A stretch of DNA of 64,000 nt, taken from contig CAUYUJ010016162.1 in the NCBI GenBank assembly GCA_963575745.1, positions 228,709 through 292,708 of the forward strand. Direction: 5' to 3'. How positions within the stretch are numbered: the stretch's first letter is position 1; the number at the start of each line of letters is the position of its first letter. The DNA comes from Prorocentrum cordatum (taxonomy: Eukaryota; Sar; Dinophyceae; Prorocentrales; Prorocentraceae). Below are positions 12,992 to 24,797 of the stretch, piece after piece. The position numbers and the translations under genes are program-made. A model generated the notes under the pieces. It did not search any database and had not been told where the DNA came from. It worked only from the letters and a program-made list of their open reading frames with translations.

Positions 12992-14886
12992 TGGCCAGAA
13001 AAATCTCGACGGACATTTTGATGACTTTTCGTCGGTCGAAAATTCGGTTCTCGAAATTTAACCATTCGTTAGAGCTCTAGTATGTTTTTCAGCTCGATCG
13101 GTTACCTTTTACTGTCAAAAAGCACTGCGGCGGGATCGCCCGTTTCGGGTCAGCTTGTCACGTGGTGACAGTTTTCTCAAGATAACTCGAGCTTCAGGAC
13201 AGCTACAGAGCTGGTAAGCACAGCTAATCGATTCAGAATAATCAGACGCGTTCGCCTGTTGAACCCAGAGGTCTGAACTCGGTCTGCTAGCCGAGCTAGG
13301 TCCGCAAACCTATTCGTATTATTCGAGTTATCCGAACTGAAGGACAGTACAGAGCTGATACCTACAGAATCTGATTCATAATTATCAGTGGCCCTTGTCT
13401 GGTGACTCCGGAGCTCTGACTTCGGTCTGCTGCCCGATCCAGAATCGCAAAAACTGTTCGTATTGTTCGAGTTATCTTGAGAGATGCTCTTGGTTCTCTG
13501 CACTTAACTCGGGCTGTAGGGCAGCTGCATGGCTGGTAATCACTAGAATCGATTCGGAGACATCAGACGCGTCCGCCTTTCGAATCCAGAGCTTCGAACT
13601 CTTTCTGCTGCCCGAACTAGGTCTGCGAAAATATTCGGCCTGTTGGATTCACCTGCCAAAAATATTCGCCAAAATATTCGCATTGTTGGACTCATCCTGA
13701 CAGGTGCTGTCGGTTTCCTGCACTTAACTCGGGCTGTAGGGGGTGCTGTTGGGCTGGTAAGCACAGGAGTGAAATTGCTTGGGCTGATTTAAGAGTAATT
13801 CCGGGGCGCTGGAGAGCTAGTTGGCAAGAAAAATCTCGACGGACCTTTTGGTGACTTTTGGTCGGTTGAAAATTTTGTTCTCGAAATTTGTACATTCGTT
13901 AGAGCTCTAGTATTTTTTCCCATGATTTTCGATCTTATTGCCGCTCGCCATCTTGATCTCAGCTCGATCGGGTAGCTTTTACTGCCAAAAAGCAGGCAGG
14001 CGGGATCGGCCGTTTCGAGTCATCTTGATACGCGCTGTCGGTTTTATCAAGATAACTCGAGCTTGAGGACAGCTACAGAGCTGGTGAGCACAGCTAATCG
14101 ATTCAGAATGATCAGGCGCGTTCGCCTGTTGAACCCAGAGGTCTGAACTCGGTCTGCTAGCCGAGCTAGGTCCGCAAACCTATTCGTATTATTCGAGTCA
14201 TCTTGACATACGCCCTCCGTTTTCTGTACTTAGCTCGAGCTGCACGACAGCTATATGGCTGATACGTACAGAATCTGATTCAGAGTCCTTAGTGGCCGTT
14301 GTCTGTTGAATTCAGACCTCCGAACTCGGTCTGCTCTCCGATCTAGAATCGCAAAACTATTTCTATTGTTCGAGTCGCTTGCGAGATGCTGTCGGTTCTC
14401 TGCACTTAACTCGGGCTGTAGGGGGGCTGCATGGCTGGTAATCACTGGAGTCGATTCGGAGACATCAGGCGCGTTCGCCTGCGGAATCCAGAGCACCGAA
14501 CTCGGTCTGTTGCCCGAACTAGGTCCGCGAAACTATTCGTATTGTTCGAGTCATCCTGAGAGGTGCTTTCGGTTTCCTGCACAACTCGGCTGCAGGGAGG
14601 CTGCAGGGCTGGTAATCACAGGGATACTCGAACTAGGTTTGCCAAACTATTCGTATTGTTCGAGTCATCCTGAGAGGTGCTGTCGATTTACGCACGTAAC
14701 TTGGCTGTAGGAGAGCGACAGAGCTCGTACAGAGGACAATCTAGAAGCATCGGGGGCGTTCGGCTGTTTCATCCGAGAGGTCTCAAATTGCCTGGGCTGA
14801 ACAACTATTTTTTCTGTGTAATTTCTTTCGACACTACATGTTGTCAGGAAGCTCTACGAGTCCCCCGGCGGTAAGAAAGGTTGACG
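12992..14886 (+). repeat. Family A copies, one without hairpin
   Basis: The copy from 12992 runs to about 13785 and switches to a head segment ('ttaagagtaattccggggcg') without a hairpin, so it was joined by deletion or recombination. The next copy runs to 14886, where its hairpin is split by the insertion at 14887-15265. Its right hairpin half resumes at 15266. Confidence 0.75.
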
Positions 14887-15265
14887 CCTCATCAGTTTAA
14901 TTTTAGTTCCGCCTCATCAGTTTCATTTGACACGTTTGATCGCCTTGAGTGGTCTCCAATTGATTTGTTTTGTTGGGTGCTTCCTTCACTATCTTGATCG
15001 TTCCGACGTGCCTGTTGATTGAGACGTACTGTGGCCTCAAAGAGGTTCGATAGTATTTGATCTCCTTAATTCATCACTTCACATTTGACGTTGAGCATAA
15101 GACTCTTGTCATACCGCGGGTTGTACAAGCGTATTTCGGAGAGCTGAGGCTGTCGTCTTCCTGATCGTCAGGATCGGTGAGGCTTCGCCTGCTCCCTATA
15201 CGTCCGCGTCCTTACTTCCGACTAGGCTGGAAAGCCTGCACAGTCGACCGCAAAGTCCGCAAAAA
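14887..15265 (+). mobile_element. 5'-truncated retroelement inserted in the family A hairpin
   Basis: A 379-bp insertion with a 12-bp target-site duplication, GAAAGGTTGACG, at 14875-14886 and 15266-15277. Its 3' half matches the 3' ends of the insertions ending at 19643 and 21526: 'gacgtgcctgttgattgaga', 'gaggttcgatagtatttgat', 'cacagtcgaccgcaaagtcc'. It ends GCAAAAA directly before the target. It starts within sequence that in the longer copy lies in the 3' region (about 21155), with a repeated 'cctcatcag' at the 5' end. The duplication, A-rich 3' end and 5' truncation fit target-primed reverse transcription. Confidence 0.85.
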
Positions 15266-16665
15266 GAAAGGTTGACGGTTTACCGCCGGCGCCCAGTCGT
15301 TTCTGCCAGCGCTTCCGCAGCGACGCAGGGGAGCTTAACTCGTAGAGCTTCCCTTAGCAAGTTATTGCTGGAAGCTTAAGAGTAATTCCGGGGCGCTGGA
15401 GAGCTAGTTGGCAAGAAAAATCTCGACGGACCTTTTGCTGACTTTTGGTCGGTTGAAATTTTTTTCTCGAAAATTAACAATTCGTTTGAGCTCTAGTATT
15501 TTTTCCCGTGATATTCGATCTTATTCCCGCTCGCCATCTTGATCTCAGCTCGATCGGGTACCTTTTACTGCCAAAAAGCACACAGGCGGTATCAGGTGGT
15601 TCGAGTCATCTTGTCACGCGGTGTCGGTTTTCTCAAGATAACTCGAGCTTCAGGACAGCTTAAGGGCTGGTAAGCACAGCTAATTGATTCAGACTGATCA
15701 GGCGCGTTCGCCTGTTGAAGCCAGAGGTCTGGATTCGGTCTGCTAGCCGAGGTAGGTGGGCAAACCTATTCGTATTATTCGAATCATCTTGACAGGCGCT
15801 CTCGGTTTTCTGTACTTAACTCGAGCTACAGGACAGCTAAAGAGCTGTTACGTACAGAATCTGATTCAGAATCATCCGTGGCCGTTGTCTATTGAATCCA
15901 GAGCTCTGAAGTCGGTCTGCTGCCCGATGTAGAATCGCGAAACTATTCGTATTGTTCGAGTTGCTTAGAAGATTGTGTCGGTTCTCTGCACTTAACTCGG
16001 GCTGTAGGGGGGGGCTTCATGGCTGGTAATCACTCCAATCGATTCGAAGACATGAGGCGCGTTCGCCTGTGGAATCCAGAGCTCCGAAATCGGTCTGTTG
16101 CCCGAATTAGATCCGCGAAACTGTTCGTATTGTGCGAGTCATCCTGAGAGGTGCCATCGGTTTCCTGCACTTAACTCGGCTGCAGGGGGGTTTGCAGGGC
16201 TGGTAATCACAGGGATCGTCGGATGCAGAGGTCTGAACTCGGTCTGAAACTTTTGCCAAACTATTCGTATTGTTCGAGCCATCTTGAGAGGTGCTGTCGA
16301 TTTACGCACGTAACTCGGGCTGTAGGAGAGCTACAGAGCTCGTACAGAAGACAATCTAGAAGCATCGGGGGCGTTCGGCTGTCGCATCCGAGAGGTCTCA
16401 AATTGCCTGGGCTGAACAACTTTTTTTTCTGTGTAATTTCTTTCGACGTTATATGTTCTCAGGAAGCTCTACGAGTCCCCCGGCGGTAAGAAAGGTTGAC
16501 GGTTTACCGCCGGCGCCCAGTTTGGCTGGTAATCACAGGAGTGAAATTGCTTGGGCTGAAAAACTAATTTTTCAGTGTAATTTTTTTCCACATTATATGT
16601 TGTCAGGAAGCTCTACGAGTCCCCCGGCGGTAACAAAGGTTGACGGTTTACCGCCGGCGCCCAGT
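15266..16665 (+). repeat. Hairpin remainder and two family A copies
   Basis: The hairpin split by the preceding insertion finishes at 15297. A copy follows to 16521, preceded by a 36-bp unmatched piece (15298-15334, 'cgtttctgccagcgcttcc'). A very short copy of only 144 bp (16522-16665) then has just the 3' end, starting 'ttggctggtaatcacagg' and including the complete hairpin. Confidence 0.8.
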
Positions 16666-16987
16666 TGGTCGACCCGGCCAGAAAGAACAAAGTGATATCT
16701 TTTGGGTGGTTTTGGATTTTTTTGAAAGATATTTGACAGTTTATTTTGAGAAAGCAACCTGCAAACGACTATGAGGGCCTCTCTGTCTTAGTATGAGCTC
16801 TGTAGGCGCAATTTAACTATCAAAACACTTGGAGCAACCATCTTCATGTCGACACGAACAATGTTTGCCCTTTTCGAGAAATACTTCCACAAGCTTTCTC
16901 TTTCGACTCTGAGCACTCTTACGCGTGAAAGGAGCTCTACGAGGTTCCCGGCGGCGACCAGGTTGACGGTTCACCGCCGGCGCCAGT
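16666..16987 (+). repeat. Family B repeat copy
   Basis: Starts truncated at 'tggtcgacccggccagaaag' and ends with the B hairpin (CCGGCGGCGA / TCACCGCCGG). It carries a fuller B body with 'acgactatgagggcctctct' and 'catgtcgacacgaa', also found at 25660, 38040, 47540, 50720 and 53020. Confidence 0.8.
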
Positions 16988-18020
16988 TTTATTCAACAAT
17001 TCGTTAGAGCTCTAGTATTTTTTCCCCGTGATATTCGATCTTATTCCCGCTCGCCATCTTGATCTCAGCTCGATCGGGTACCTTTTACTGCCAAAAAGCG
17101 TCCCGGCGGGATCGGCCATATCGAGTCATCTTGATACGCGTTGTCGGTATTTTGTACTTAACTCGAGCTTTAGGACAGCTACAGAGCTGGTAAGCACAGC
17201 TAATCGATTCAGAATGATGAATCGCGGTCGCCCGTTGAAGCCAGAGGTCTGAACTCGTCTGCTAGCCGAGCTAGGTCCGCAAACCTATTCGTATTATTCG
17301 AGTCATCTTGACATACGCTCTCGGTTTTCTGTACTTATCTCGAGCTTCAGGACAGCTACAGAGCTGGTGCGTACAGAATCTGGTTAGTGGCCGTTGTCTG
17401 TTGAATCCAGAGCTCTGAACTCGATCTGCTGCCCGATCTAGAATCGCGACAATTCGTATTGTTTGAGTCATCTTGAGAGATGCTGTCGGTTCTCTGCACT
17501 TAACTCGGGCTGTAGGGCGGCTGCAGGGCTGTTAACCACTGGAATCGATTCGAAGACATCAGGCGCGTCCGCCTTTCGAATCCAGAGCTCCGAAGTCTGT
17601 CTGCTGCTCGAACTAGGTCCGCGAAACTGTTCGTATTCTTCGAGTCATCCTGAGAGGTGCTGTCCGTTTCCTGCACTCAACTCGGGCTGTAGGGGGCTGT
17701 TGGGCTGGGAATCACAGGAATCGATTCAGAGACATGAGAGGCGTCCGCCTGTCGCATGCAGAGGTCTGAACTCGGTATGATACTCGAGCTAGGTTTGCAA
17801 AACTATTCGTATTGTTCGAGTCATCTCGAGAGGTGCTGTTGATTTACGCACGTAACTCGGGCTGTAGGAGAACAGAGCTCGTGCAGAAGATCATCCAGAC
17901 GCATCGGGGGCGTTCGGCTGTTGCATCCGAGAGGTCTGAAATTGCTTGGGCTGAAAAAATATGTTTTCTGTGTAATTTTTTCCGACATTATATGTTGTCA
18001 GGAAGCTCTACGAGTTCCCC
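16988..18020 (+). repeat. Family A copy cut before its hairpin
   Basis: Starts 'tttattcaacaattcgttag' after CAGT. It ends at CTACGAGTTCCCC (18008-18020), where an insertion begins. The rest of its 3' end is not directly continued after the insertion. Confidence 0.8.
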
Positions 18021-18267
18021 GTCTCCATATTGTTGGTGTTCATATCCATTTCTGGTTGCGGTTTGGTGGTGGCAATTTGTACACGCTGACTTGTTCCTCA
18101 CTGCCTAGAGCGGTGCTCGTAAGTCTCGGTTCTTTCAGATCTGCCTTGAGTGGATTGCATATTGTTCAATTTGCAGTATTTCATTGTTGTGGTCTCTCAG
18201 GTGTCCTCATACATTTTCCTTCAGTTTTCTGCCATATACCTATCATTTGTGGTCTTGTTTGTGCCAG

Positions 18268-18984
18268 ATGCCTCATGTGCGGAGTCTCGCATCCAGGTGT
18301 TTGCGTCGGACTCGGGCTTGCCAACTTGGATGGGTTCGACCGAATTGTCCTCTTCCGTTGGTGCTCGAAGGCCTAGTCGCCCGTGACACGGTCTTGCATG
18401 CAGAGTTGGATGCTCAGGCCAATAAGTTGTTGACAGCATTACTCCATCCCTCTGATAGCTGCCCGAAAGTTGATTCCGTTGCACTTCGCGGTTTTTCTTC
18501 TGCTAGTGATGCTGGGGTCCAGGTTGACGAGGTCGAATATCCTTCTCAAAGCATTCGAGTATTTTCAATTGATGCTGGTGTCCAGGTTGACGAAGTACAC
18601 TGTCCCTTTCAGAGCATTCGAGTGTCCTCAATTGATGCTGAGGTCCAAGTGCATTCCCAAAGCATTCGAGTGTCTTCAATGGGTGCCGGCGTGCAAACTC
18701 AGTTCACTTGCGAGGACGCCTGTGTGCAAACTCAGTTCACTTCAATGGGTGCTGGCGTGCATACTCAGGTCACTTTGAAGGACGCCTGTGTGCAAACTCA
18801 GATCACTTTCCAGGACGCCGTCAAAACATGGATTGACAGGAGCACTGCCCAGAAGGGGTTCACCGGCCAGATTGCGCTGCAGTATTTAATCCAGGGGCTT
18901 GAATCATCTCTGCCTCGAGTGGAGTGCAGAATTCATTGTGTATCCTTCAATTCATGCAAGTTCGAGGATGACAAGAGTCATTGA
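18268..18984 (+). CDS. Hypothetical repeat-containing protein of insertion 2
   Basis: 238 codons from the ATG at 18268; the frame stays open upstream to about 18184 but has no earlier ATG there. I do not recognise the family. The middle holds imperfect repeats of about 20-25 residues (DAGVQVDEV.., QSIRVxSID, ACVQTQFT), then a short tail with DAVKTWIDRST. The repeats are encoded by tandemly repeated DNA, so length is likely variable. The serine/valine-rich units resemble in style the low-complexity linker of LINE ORF2 at 35090-35625, with no proof of homology. It may be a remnant of a larger element protein. Confidence 0.4.
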   Translation: MPHVRSLASRCLRRTRACQLGWVRPNCPLPLVLEGLVARDTVLHAELDAQANKLLTALLHPSDSCPKVDSVALRGFSSASDAGVQVDEVEYPSQSIRVFSIDAGVQVDEVHCPFQSIRVSSIDAEVQVHSQSIRVSSMGAGVQTQFTCEDACVQTQFTSMGAGVHTQVTLKDACVQTQITFQDAVKTWIDRSTAQKGFTGQIALQYLIQGLESSLPRVECRIHCVSFNSCKFEDDKSH

Positions 18985-19130
18985 GTCATTGATAACATTG
19001 GAGTCATTGGAGTTGCGGCGAACATTGGAGCCATTGGAGTCATTGATAACATTGGAGTCATTGAGTCATTGATAACATTGGGGTCATTGATAACATTGGA
19101 GTCATTGATAACATTTGAGTCATTTGATAA
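18984..19130. repeat. Short tandem repeat GATAACATTGGAGTCATT
   Basis: Direct repeats of about 18 bp with variable GAGTCATT additions lie just after the stop codon of the upstream ORF. They drift at the right end ('acatttgagtcatttgataac'). No other function is visible. Confidence 0.85.
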
Positions 19131-19643
19131 CTCATTGCATGAGGTCTTACTCTTCTCCGCCTCGAGTGGAGTGCAGAATTCATTGAGTTGATGTGATTGG
19201 TGTTCGCTGCTCGCTCATGCCATGCTTGTGCGTGTTGTGCGTGCGTGCTTCACTTCACTTCACACACTCATAAGAGCTTAGGCTGTCGTCTTAATTGATT
19301 ACTCATTGCATGACGTCTTACTTTTCTCCGCCTCGAGTGGAGTGCTGAATTCAGTGTGTACCCTCAGTTTCATTTGACATGTGACGTGCCTGTAGATTGA
19401 GACGTACTGTGGCCTCAAAGAGGTTCGATAGTATTTGATCTCCTTAATTCATCAATTCACATTTGACGTTGAGCATAAGACTCTTGTCATACCGCGGGTT
19501 GTACAAGCGTATTTCGGAGAGCTTAGGCTGTCGCCTTCCTGATCGTTGGATCGGTGAGGCTTCGCCTGCTCCCTATACGTCCGCTTCCTTGCTTTCGACT
19601 AGGCTGGAAAGCCTGCACAGTCGACCGCAAAGTCCGCAAAAAA

Positions 19644-19696
19644 CAAAGGTTGACTCAAGGAAGCTCTACGAGTCCCCCGGCGGTAAGAAAGGTTGA
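19644..19696 (+). repeat. Family A tail fragment between two insertions
   Basis: CAAAGGTTGAC, then a family A tail (GGAAGCTCTACGAG, CCCCCGGCGGTAAG, AAAGGTTGA) with no body. It is the target sequence left between insertion 2 and insertion 3, which lie only 53 bp apart. It shows two separate insertions at the same hairpin motif. Confidence 0.8.
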
Positions 19697-21526
19697 GGAC
19701 GCGGAGCTTACCTCCCGCTCTCCCTCGGCCTTGTCCCGCCGGGGGGCTCTCTCGAGCTGCATTGTGCAGTCAGGAGTCTTTGGTTCCTCATACTGTACAC
19801 GGTGCTCTCACTATGAGGGACGACGGCGGCGCCGCGTTGGCTGCTTCTCGTGTGGAGGCAGCGGTCCGCGCTGCTGTTCAGGCAGGTGCCCCGCGCAGGA
19901 CTGTCGCAGCCGCCGCGGCTGCCGTGGCCTCGGTCATGGCGGCGACGCGGTGTGGCGTTGGTCCGGCGCAGGGCGCCCCTGATCCCGCTGCCGCCGGGTC
20001 GGCCGGATCCCGGCGGCAGCGGAGGAGGCTGAGGAAGAAAATTATGACGTGCAGGTCGGGGCAGGATGCTGTCCTTGGGGAGTCTGTCGGGCAGACCCTA
20101 AAGGCTGATCAGGATGTTGATCATGAGATATCTTGTTATCACACGTCCAGTGTTGATCACAGGCGAGTCCAGCTTGATGATCGGTCTTCAGTGGTTTCTT
20201 ATGAGATTCCCCTTCAAGCAAGGCTGAGACCCATATCGAGGAGGCCGAAGAAGAAAACTATGAGTTGCAGGTCGGGGCATGATGCTGTCCTTGGGGAGCC
20301 TGTAGGGCAGACCCTAAAGACTCAGCGTGTTGATCATGAAGTTGCGCACGTGGGTTCGCACGTTCCTGTTCTTGCTCAGACGGCAGCTGATGTGAAGATG
20401 TCGGAGTTGGAGATGGATAACGAGGATAACATGCGGTGCTTACTACTTCAGACGATGCATAAGATGGATGACAATACTGAGAGGATCCAGGACGCCATAG
20501 TAGTTCAGGGTAGTAAAATCGATAATGTTCAGACCCAGGTACAGAAGCAGGGTAGTAAAATCGATAATGCTCAGACCCAGGTACAGAGACTTGAGGCCAG
20601 ATACAATCAACTTGAGGCCTTCGTCCAGAGACTTCAGGGACTGGCGCGATCAGGTTCTGCGGCGAGTGCTGCGTCTACGAGGCCTGTGTTTACGAGACCT
20701 GCTAATACTATACATTATACCTGAGTATATGCTGCCTGCCGCCGCCTCTCTGTGTTGCTGGCTTGTATTGTGTCACGTGCTTGTTCAGTGAGACGAGTTT
20801 GAACTTTTGTGACTTGTAATTGCGTTGCTTTCTTCATGCTTGTGTGTTCATGCATGCACGCGTGTCGAATAAGAGCTTCGCTTGATGGCCACTTGTTGCA
20901 TGCATTAATGATTGAGATCGCATCGCGTGGTCTTTTTGTTTGTTATTGGGACTGCCTCGTGTGGTTATTCAGTGCATCTTTATTCAGTGCAGCCATGGCT
21001 GTAATGCTTGTATCTCATTTGTTCTTCTTTTCCTCACTTTATCTCTCATTGAGCTCTAACAATTCAGTGTGTGCATGTTCAGTCCCTGGCCAGGTCTCCT
21101 GGCTCTCTTGTCGCAGTCTTAGTCTTGCCTCTTCAGTGTTCTCACTGTTGTAGGGTTTAATTTTAGTTCCGCCTCATCAGTTTCATTTGACACGTTTGAT
21201 CGCCTTGAGTGGTCTCCAATTGATTTGTTTTGCTGGGTGCTTCCTTCACTTTCTTGATCGTTCCGACGTGCCTGTTGATTGAGACGTACTGTGGCCTCAA
21301 AGAGGTTCGATAGTATTTGATCTCCTTAATTCATCACTTCGCATTTGACGTTGAGCATAAGACTCTTGTCATACCGCGGGTTGTACAAGCGTATTTCGGA
21401 GAGCTTAGGCTGTCGTCTTCCTGATCGTCAGGATCGGTGAGGCTTCGCCTGCTCCCTATACGTCCGCGTCTTTACTTCCGACTAGGCTGGAAAGCCTGCA
21501 CAGTCGACCGCAAAGTCCGCAAAAAA
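19697..21526 (+). mobile_element. Retroelement insertion 3, longest copy of its family
   Basis: About 1.83 kb, flanked by AAAGGTTGA on the left (19688-19696) and on the right (from 21528), so a duplication of about 9 bp. It contains an ORF (19813-20724), about 530 bp of 3' sequence without matches elsewhere in the window (20725-21155), and the approximately 370-bp 3' end shared with the insertions ending at 15265 and 19643. Small hairpins in that end (CCTGATCGTCAGG, GAGGCTTCGCCT, AGGCTGGAAAGCCT) could be recognised by a reverse transcriptase. It encodes no RT itself. Confidence 0.8.
19813..20724 (+). CDS. ORF1-like basic/coiled-coil protein of insertion 3
   Basis: 303 codons. The start is the first in-frame ATG inside the insertion. 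The N-terminus is Ala/Arg-rich (residues 5-50, APRRTVAAAAAAVASV), followed by a basic patch (RRQRRRLRKK). A block of about 23 residues occurs twice (TCRSGQDAVLGESVGQTLK and SCRSGHDAVLGEPVGQTLK), and the C-terminal 100 residues look like a coiled coil, with the repeat GSKIDNxQTQVQ. This layout resembles the RNA-binding ORF1 proteins of non-LTR elements; that role is inferred. No zinc knuckle or enzyme motif was seen. Confidence 0.55.
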   Translation: MRDDGGAALAASRVEAAVRAAVQAGAPRRTVAAAAAAVASVMAATRCGVGPAQGAPDPAAAGSAGSRRQRRRLRKKIMTCRSGQDAVLGESVGQTLKADQDVDHEISCYHTSSVDHRRVQLDDRSSVVSYEIPLQARLRPISRRPKKKTMSCRSGHDAVLGEPVGQTLKTQRVDHEVAHVGSHVPVLAQTAADVKMSELEMDNEDNMRCLLLQTMHKMDDNTERIQDAIVVQGSKIDNVQTQVQKQGSKIDNAQTQVQRLEARYNQLEAFVQRLQGLARSGSAASAASTRPVFTRPANTIHYT

Positions 21527-24500
21527 CAAAGGTTGACGGTTTACCGCCGGCGCCCAGTTCCGGGGCGCTTGAGAGCCAGTTGGCAAGACAAATCTCGACG
21601 GACGTTTTGACGACTTTTGCTCGGTTGAAAATTTTGTTCTCGAAATTCAACCATTCGTTAGAGCTCTAGTATGTTTTCCCGTGATATTCGATCTTATTCC
21701 CGCTCGCCATCTTGATCTCAGCTCGATCGGGTACCTTTTACTGCCAAAAAGCACTGCGGCGGGATCGGCCGTTTCGAGTTATCTCGATTCGCGCTGTCGG
21801 TTTTCTCAAGATAACTCGAGCTTTAGGACAGCTACAGAGCTGGTAAGCACAGCTAATCGATTCAGAATGATCAGGCGCGTTTGTCTTTTGAACCCAGAGG
21901 TCTGAACTCGGTCTGCTAGCCGAGCTAGGTCCGCAAACTTATTCGTATTATTCGAGTCATCTTGACAGACGCTCTCGGTTTTCTGTACTTACCTCGAGCT
22001 ACTGGACAGCTATAGAGCTGATACGTACAGAAACCAATTCTGAATCATCAATTGCGTTTGTCTGTTGAATCCAGAGCTCTGAACTCGGTCTGCTGCCCGA
22101 TCTAGAATCGCGAAACTATTCGTATTGTTCGAGTCATCTTAAGAGATGCTGTTGGTTCTCTGCACTGAACTCGGGCTGTGGGGGGGCTGCATGGCTGGTA
22201 ATCAGTGGAATCGATTCGGAGACATCAGGTGCGTCCGCCTTTCGAATCCAGAGCTTGGAACTCTGTCTGTTGCCGAGTCCGCGAAAATATTATTCTTCGA
22301 GCCATCCTGAGGTGCTGTCGGTTTCCTACACTTAACTCGGGCTGTAGGGGGGCTGCAGGGCTGGTAATCACAGGAATCGATTCAGAGACATCAGACGCGT
22401 CCGCCTGTTGCATGGAGAGGTCTGAACTCGGTCTGATATTCGAGCTAGGTTTGCCAAGCTATTCGTATTGTTCGAGTCATATTGAGAGGTGCTCTCGATT
22501 TGCGCACGTAGCTCGGGCTGTAGGAGAGCTACAGAGCTCGTACAGAAGACAATCCAGAAGCATCGGGGGCGTTCGGCTGTTACATCGGAGAGGTTTGAAA
22601 TTGCTTGGGCTGAACAACTATTTTTTCAGTGTAATTTTCTTCGACATTACATGTTGTCAGGAAGCTCTACGAGTCCCCCGGCGGTAACGAAGGTTGACGG
22701 TTTACCGCCGGCGCCCAGTAACTCGTAGAGCTTCCTTCAGCAAGTTATTGCTGGAAGCTTAAGAGTAATTCCGGGGCGCTGGAGAGCTAGTGACTCGTAG
22801 AGCTTCCCTAAGCTAGTTGCTGGAAGCTTAAGAGTAATTCTGGCGCACTGGAGAGCTAGTTGGCAAGAAAAATCTCGACGGAACTTTTGCTGACTTTTGC
22901 TCGGTTGAAAATTTTGTTCTCAAAATTCAACAATTCGTTTGAGCTCTAGTATTTTTTCCCGTGATATTCGATCTTATTCCCGCTCGCCATTTTGATCTCA
23001 GCTCGATCGGGTGAGTATTACTATCGAAAAACACTGTGGCGGGATCGGCCGTTTCGAGTCATCTTGAATCCGCGCTGACGGTTTTCTGAACATAACTCGA
23101 GATTTAGGACAGCTACAGAGCTGGTAAGCACAGCTAATCGATGTAGAATGATTAGGCGCGTTCGCCTGTTGAATCCAGAGGTCTGAACTCGGTCTGTTAG
23201 CCGAGCTAGGTCCGCAAACCTATTCGTATTTTTCGAGTCCTCTTGCAGAAACTTTCGGTTTTCTGTACTTAACTCGAGCTGTAGGACAGCTACATATTTG
23301 ATATTTACAGAAATCGATTCAGAATCATCAGTTGTGTTTGTCTGTCGAATCCAGAGCTCTGAACTCGGTCTGCTGCCCGATCTAGAATCGCGAAACTATT
23401 CGTATTGGTCGAGTAATCTTGAGAAGTGCTCTCGGTTTTCCTCACTCAACTCGCGCTGAGGGGGGCTACAGTGCTTGTTGGGGGGCTGCAGGGCTGGTAA
23501 TGACAGGAGTCGATTCGCAGACATCAGACGCGTCCGCCTGGCATTCAGAGGTCAAAAAATATTCACTATGAGTCGGAATGTTGGTAGGTGCTGTCGGTTT
23601 TCTCAACTTAAGTCGAGCTAGGGAGCTCTACGAGTCTCCCGGCGGTAAGAAAGGTTGACGGTTTACCGCCGGCGCCCAGTTGGCAAGGAAAATCTCGACG
23701 GACCTTTTGGTGACTTTTGGTCGGTTGAACATTTTGTTTTCGAAATTCAACAATTCGTTTGAGCTCTAGTAATTTTTCCCGTGATATTCGATCTCATTCC
23801 CGCTCGCCATCTTGATCTCAGCTCGATCGGGTACCTTTTATTGCCAAAAAGCACACGGGCGGGATCGGTCGTTTCGAGTCATCTTGTCACGCGGTGTCGG
23901 TTTTCTCAAGATAACTCGAGCTTCAGGACAGCTAAAGAGCTGGTAAGCACAGCTAATCGATTCAGAATGATCAGGCGCGTTTGTCTGTTGAAGCCAGAGG
24001 TCTGAATTCGGTCTGCTAGCCGAGCTAGGTGCGCAAACCTATTCGTATTTTTCGGGTCAGCTTGACAGGCGCTCTCGGTTTTCTGTACTTAACTCGAGCT
24101 ACATGACAGCTAGAGAGCTGATGCGTACAGAATCTGATTCAGAATTATCAGTGGCCGTTGTCTGTTGAATCCAGAGCTCTGAACTCGGTCTGCTGCCCGA
24201 TCTAGAATCGCGAAACTATTCGTATTGTTCGAGTCGCTGGCGAGATGCTGTCGGTTCTCTGCACTCAACTCGGGCTGTAGGGGGCTGCATGGCTGGTAAT
24301 CACTGGAATCGATTCGGAGACATCAGGCGCGTCTGCCTGCAAAATCTAGAGCTCCGAACTCGGTCTGTCGCTCGAACTAGGTCCGCGAAACTAGTCGTAT
24401 TGTTCGAGTCATCCTGAGAGATGCTGTCGGTTTCCTGCACTTAACTCGGCTGCAGGGGGGCTGCAGGGCTGGTAATCACAGGGATCGCTTCAGAGACATC

Positions 24501-24797
24501 AGACGCGTCCGCCTGTCGCATGCAGAGGTCTGAACTCGGTCTGATACTCGAACTAGGTTTGCCAAACTATTCGTATTGTTCGAGTCATCTTGAGAGGTGC
24601 TGTCGATTTACACACGTAACTCGGGCTGTAGGAGAGCTACAGAGCTCGTACAGAAGACAATCTAGAAGCATCGGGGGCGTTCGGCTGTTGCATCCGAGAG
24701 GTTTCAAATTGCCTGGGCTGAAAAACTATTTTTTTCTGTGTAATTTCTTTCGACATTATATGTTGTCAGGAAGCTCTACGAGCCCCCCTGCGGTAAC
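21527..24797 (+). repeat. Family A copies
   Basis: The hairpin resumes after insertion 3 and ends at 21558. Copies follow to 22719 and 23680. The next runs to about 24797, where 'ctacgagcccccctgcggtaac' passes straight into a family B body without a complete hairpin. Head fragments recur at 22720-22860. The copy ending at 23680 has the 'taagtcgagctaggg' 3' subtype. Confidence 0.8.

Larger units (their letters stand above)
18021..19643 (+). mobile_element. Retroelement insertion 2, hairpin target
   Basis: A 1.6-kb insertion between CTACGAGTTCCCC and CAAAGGTTGAC. Its last approximately 265 bp match the 3' ends of the insertions at 14887-15265 and 19697-21526, ending in GCAAAAAA. It contains one ORF (18268-18984) and a short tandem repeat (18984-19130). 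The CCGGCGGTAA left hairpin arm at the target is missing, as at the LINE (31143/37192), so the insertion deleted about 10 bp of target. No reverse transcriptase is seen; it is probably non-autonomous or 5'-truncated. Confidence 0.75.
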